A program made the position numbers and the translations under genes. Shown here in pieces: positions 4,229-6,043 of a DNA stretch of 6,043 nt. The notes under the pieces were generated by a model that was given only the letters and a program-made list of their open reading frames with translations, did not search any database and was not told the DNA's origin. Each line of letters begins with the position of its first letter. Positions within the stretch are counted from its first letter, which is position 1. Source of the stretch: Candidatus Buchananbacteria bacterium (GTDB lineage Bacteria; Patescibacteriota; Patescibacteriia; CAIXNZ01); assembly GCA_030592165.1 (NCBI GenBank), contig JAUVKC010000062.1, positions 1 to 6,043 of the forward strand, read 5' to 3'.

Positions 4229-5611
4229 ATGACGTATGAGTATGTGAAAGGACTACAAATAAAGGAAGGTAAAACAAAAACTATCTTCGAAGTCAAAGAT
4301 TATCCAGGACTTGTTTGGGTAGAAAATAAAAACGATGTAACTGCCAATGATGACGAGGCTTTTACCAAAAGGTTTGGCACCAAGGCAGTCTGTGCGACAA
4401 CGACCACATGCAAGATTTTTGAACTGCTGAAGCAGGCCGGAATTCCCACGGCTTTTATCGAGCAAGTCTCTGACACTGAATTCATCATGGAAAAGACCGA
4501 GATGGTCAATTTGGAAGTGATTGTCCGGCGTTTGGCCGTAGGTAGTTTCACAAAGCGTCGGCCTGATCTGATACCAAAAGAAGGGCAGAAGCCGAGCCGG
4601 TTTCATCGTATAATCACAGAATTTTTCCTTAAAACCACCAAAGGCCAGTTGGAATATCCCAATGGATCTAAAGACTTGGGTTTGCCTCAAATCTCGAAGG
4701 CTGATGGTGGTACAAAAGCTTTAGACGATCCGTTGATCCAGAATGCATGGGAGTCCGAATGGAACCTCTTTATGCCCAAACTCCCCAGCTGGGAAAATGG
4801 GGCAGATATCGGTATCTCAGTCTCTCCGGCAAATGTACTTACTCCGTCAGGTTGGGTTGACCGGCCAATTATACAGCTCGATACACTTGAGGATCGTATT
4901 AACTACATGGACGAGCTTAACCGTAAAGCGTTCTTGCTTATCGAAGGTGCTTGGGCTCAGCTGGGCTTTACTTTAGTGGACTGGAAAATTGAGTTTGGCT
5001 GGACAAAAGAGGGCATGCTCAAAATTTCAGATGTGATCGATAACGATTCTTGGAGACTCAAAGGACCTGGTTTTGAAGAGCTCAGTAAACAATTGCACCG
5101 TGACGGTCATGCACTCGACAAAATTGAGGCCAAGTACGGCTATGTTGCTGACATGGTTCAGCGGCTTCGTATCCCCAGACAAGTATTGGTGATTTGGGCA
5201 GGATCAAAAAATGATCTGAAACCAGATACTCCCAAATTGTTTGGGGTTAAGGTCAAAGAGGTTATCTCCTCTGGTCATAAATCGCCTGATAATTGTGTCA
5301 AAGTCCTTGAAAGACTACTTCTCGATTATCCTGATGGGGGTGTAATAATCGCTCAAGCTGGTCTATCGATGGGACTTGGTCCAGTTTTGGCAGCTCGTAC
5401 AAGCTGGCCAGTGCTGGCATTTTCACCAACAGCCAAAGAACATCCTGAAGACATTTATACCTGTGTGAGGTTGCCTTCAGAGGTACCTTCTGCTACTTTC
5501 ATTAACGGTGACAATGCTGTGCTTTGCGCATTGAACATCTTGGCGCAGAAAAACCCAGTGGCTTATATGTATCGGCAATTCGAGATCGAGAAACTTGATC
5601 CTAACTGTTGA
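4229..5611 (+). CDS. Bifunctional SAICAR synthetase / AIR carboxylase (PurC-PurE fusion, PAICS-like)
   Basis: This predicted cytoplasmic enzyme would catalyse two consecutive steps of IMP synthesis, AIR to CAIR (PurE) and then CAIR plus aspartate and ATP to SAICAR (PurC). The 460 residues carry PurC at about 1-312: nucleotide-loop EGKTKTIFEV (13-22), EVIVRRLAVGSF (96-107), VDWKIEFG (250-257) and SDVIDNDSWRL (267-277). PurE spans about 317-460: GSKND (325-329), SGHKSP (348-353), AGLSMGLGPV (377-386) and LPSEVPSAT (415-423). The domain order and motifs resemble animal PAICS (about 425 residues), and HK rather than HR suggests a class II, CO2-using PurE. Residues about 136-248 are some 55-60 longer than I recall for animal PAICS. 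The first PurE helix is shorter. SD AAAGGAGG (4217-4224) fixes the start. Base composition is richer in GC than dnaB. No other pur gene is in view. Confidence 0.92.
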   Translation: MTYEYVKGLQIKEGKTKTIFEVKDYPGLVWVENKNDVTANDDEAFTKRFGTKAVCATTTTCKIFELLKQAGIPTAFIEQVSDTEFIMEKTEMVNLEVIVRRLAVGSFTKRRPDLIPKEGQKPSRFHRIITEFFLKTTKGQLEYPNGSKDLGLPQISKADGGTKALDDPLIQNAWESEWNLFMPKLPSWENGADIGISVSPANVLTPSGWVDRPIIQLDTLEDRINYMDELNRKAFLLIEGAWAQLGFTLVDWKIEFGWTKEGMLKISDVIDNDSWRLKGPGFEELSKQLHRDGHALDKIEAKYGYVADMVQRLRIPRQVLVIWAGSKNDLKPDTPKLFGVKVKEVISSGHKSPDNCVKVLERLLLDYPDGGVIIAQAGLSMGLGPVLAARTSWPVLAFSPTAKEHPEDIYTCVRLPSEVPSATFINGDNAVLCALNILAQKNPVAYMYRQFEIEKLDPNC

Positions 5612-5630
5612 TCAAGGAAAATCACCAACA

Positions 5631-5666
5631 AAAGAGCGCTCCAAAATTGGAGCGCTCTTTTCTTTT
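5631..5666 (+). terminator. Strong intrinsic terminator after the purC-purE fusion
   Basis: AAAGAGCGCTCCAA (5631-5644) and TTGGAGCGCTCTTT (5647-5660) form a perfect 14-bp stem with a two-base AA gap at the tip. It is followed by TCTTTT and lies 19 bases after the stop codon. The A-run on the 5' side could also make it work on the minus strand. Confidence 0.92.
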
Positions 5667-5673
5667 GCATCGT

Positions 5674-5803
5674 AATTCCCAGGATAGACAGGTTAAAACC
5701 TGTTAAGCGATTCCGCGAATAGGCGAGTTGCAACCCCACAGAGGGGGAGGTAACAGGTTAAAACCTGTCTGTCCCAGCGTATTCGGGAGTTTTTTTTCTT
5801 TTT
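5674..5803. repeat. Large nested palindromic element with T-tract
   Basis: Two 20-base elements, 5686-5705 and 5751-5770, share the 16-base palindrome ACAGGTTAAAACCTGT and are inverted relative to each other. They can pair along their whole length as one stem, 5682-5705 with 5751-5774, including one G-U pair and a 2x2 AA/AA internal loop. The 45-base interior holds ATTC-CGC-GAAT (5710-5720), the palindrome GTTGCAAC (5727-5734) and CCCC-ACAGA-GGGG (5734-5746). An outer stem pairs 5674-5680 with 5785-5791 and leads into the run TTTTTTTTCTTTTT. CGAATA (5716-5721) is complementary to TATTCG (5780-5785), a possible pseudoknot. It could be a small non-autonomous mobile element, a structured RNA or a complex terminator. 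No open frame or promoter supports a specific role. Confidence 0.6.
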
Positions 5804-5841
5804 AAAAAACCGTTATAAAAAACAAATCCATTAACCGTTCC

Positions 5842-5873
5842 CCGTAGATCAGACACCGATGTCTGATCTACGG
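5842..5873. repeat. Perfect 14-bp inverted repeat, REP-like
   Basis: CCGTAGATCAGACA (5842-5855) and TGTCTGATCTACGG (5860-5873) pair perfectly around a CCGA loop. No T-tract follows on either strand, so it does not look like a terminator. Its form resembles the intergenic REP-type palindromes dispersed in many bacterial genomes. Dispersal cannot be tested within this window, where it occurs once. Confidence 0.65.
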
Positions 5874-5902
5874 AAGTGAAGAGGTATTTAATTTCTACAC
5901 TA

Positions 5903-5931
5903 TTGACAAATCTCACTAAATACGCTAAGCT
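5903..5931 (+). promoter_or_regulatory. Promoter for the leader RNA at the right edge
   Basis: TTGACA (5903-5908), a 17-base spacer and TAAGCT (5926-5931, four of six matches) form a good sigma-70-type promoter. Transcription would begin near 5938 and run out of the window. Confidence 0.65.
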
Positions 5932-5937
5932 GTTTTA

Positions 5938-6043
5938 ACAAGTACATTTATATTTAAAAATCTCCTCGGTAGCTGTGAAACAAAAAAAAGATAGTTTTCA
6001 AACAGCAACCAATTTAACCGGCAGAAATGCCATGACGAGGAGG
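5938..6043 (+). ncRNA. Structured leader RNA, truncated by window end; glmS-ribozyme-like word
   Basis: CTCCTCG (5962-5968) pairs with CGAGGAG (6036-6042), closing a three-way junction. Arm one pairs GGTAGCTGT (5968-5976) with ACAGCAACC (6002-6010) with one A-A mismatch, and continues GAAA/TTTC (5977-5980 with 5996-5999). Arm two is GGCA-GAAA-TGCC (6020-6031), closed by a GNRA tetraloop. The word TGACGAGG (6033-6040), directly after a hairpin, is the conserved element that follows P1 in the glmS ribozyme. However, the 5' cleavage-site segment (GCGCC) expected before P1 is not seen, and the rest of the core would lie outside the window. Alternatively GAGGAGG is the ribosome-binding site of the next gene, hidden by the closing stem. 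Confidence 0.4.

Noticed and set aside
4253..4690. 145-codon open frame on the minus strand inside the purC-purE gene
   Set aside because: It overlaps strongly conserved PurC coding sequence, has no SD or promoter, and its translation resembles nothing coherent. It is a shadow of the real gene.
4743..4976. 77-codon plus-strand frame inside purC
   Set aside because: Out-of-frame overlap with the conserved PurC segment and no SD.
5961..6031. tRNA gene suggested by CCTCGGTAGCT near 5964
   Set aside because: No TTCGA T-loop or acceptor pairing follows at the right distance. The pairing pattern is a three-way junction instead.

Overview
The window looks like chromosome from an AT-rich, small-genome bacterium. 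The compact, divergent housekeeping proteins, the frequent absence of Shine-Dalgarno (SD) sequences and the orphan small genes would fit a Candidate Phyla Radiation (Patescibacteria, Parcubacteria-like) lineage. That placement is inference, because no lineage marker was searched.

Layout, left to right. Positions 1-120 are the last 39 codons of an IS30-family transposase. A consensus promoter at 138-166 then drives rplU (ribosomal protein bL21), which ends at a weak terminator. A second consensus promoter (605-633) starts a leader of about 163 nt with several possible stems. It precedes two small genes of unknown function (803-1060 and 1083-1364), and the second appears to carry a frameshift near its 3' end. 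Hairpins at 1383-1494 separate this plus-strand operon from a convergent minus-strand operon read dnaB (4000-2531), ybaB/ebfC (2491-2198), recR (2113-1511). This is a replication and recombination cluster covering the replicative helicase, a nucleoid-associated protein and a recombination mediator. The recR-ybaB gap is filled by a 70-nt array with a 7-nt period.

Divergent from dnaB, with its own promoter and a strong SD, is a 460-codon gene fusing SAICAR synthetase (PurC) to AIR carboxylase (PurE). This is the domain order of animal PAICS. It is visibly more GC-rich than its neighbours, has a long extra segment in the PurC half and a shortened, motif-divergent PurE half, and has no other purine gene beside it. 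It ends at a strong terminator.

The last 430 bases (5612-6043) contain no gene. They hold a large nested palindrome (5674-5803), a separate perfect 14-bp hairpin (5842-5873), and a consensus promoter (5903-5931). That promoter drives a leader RNA cut by the window end. The leader can fold as a three-way junction whose closing stem contains TGACGAGGAGG. This word resembles the core of the glmS ribozyme and also looks like a sequestered ribosome-binding site.

The replication/recombination genes and rplU are ordinary housekeeping functions. The parts most worth following are the fused purine enzyme, the leader RNAs at 640-802 and 5938-6043, and the palindromic and periodic intergenic elements.
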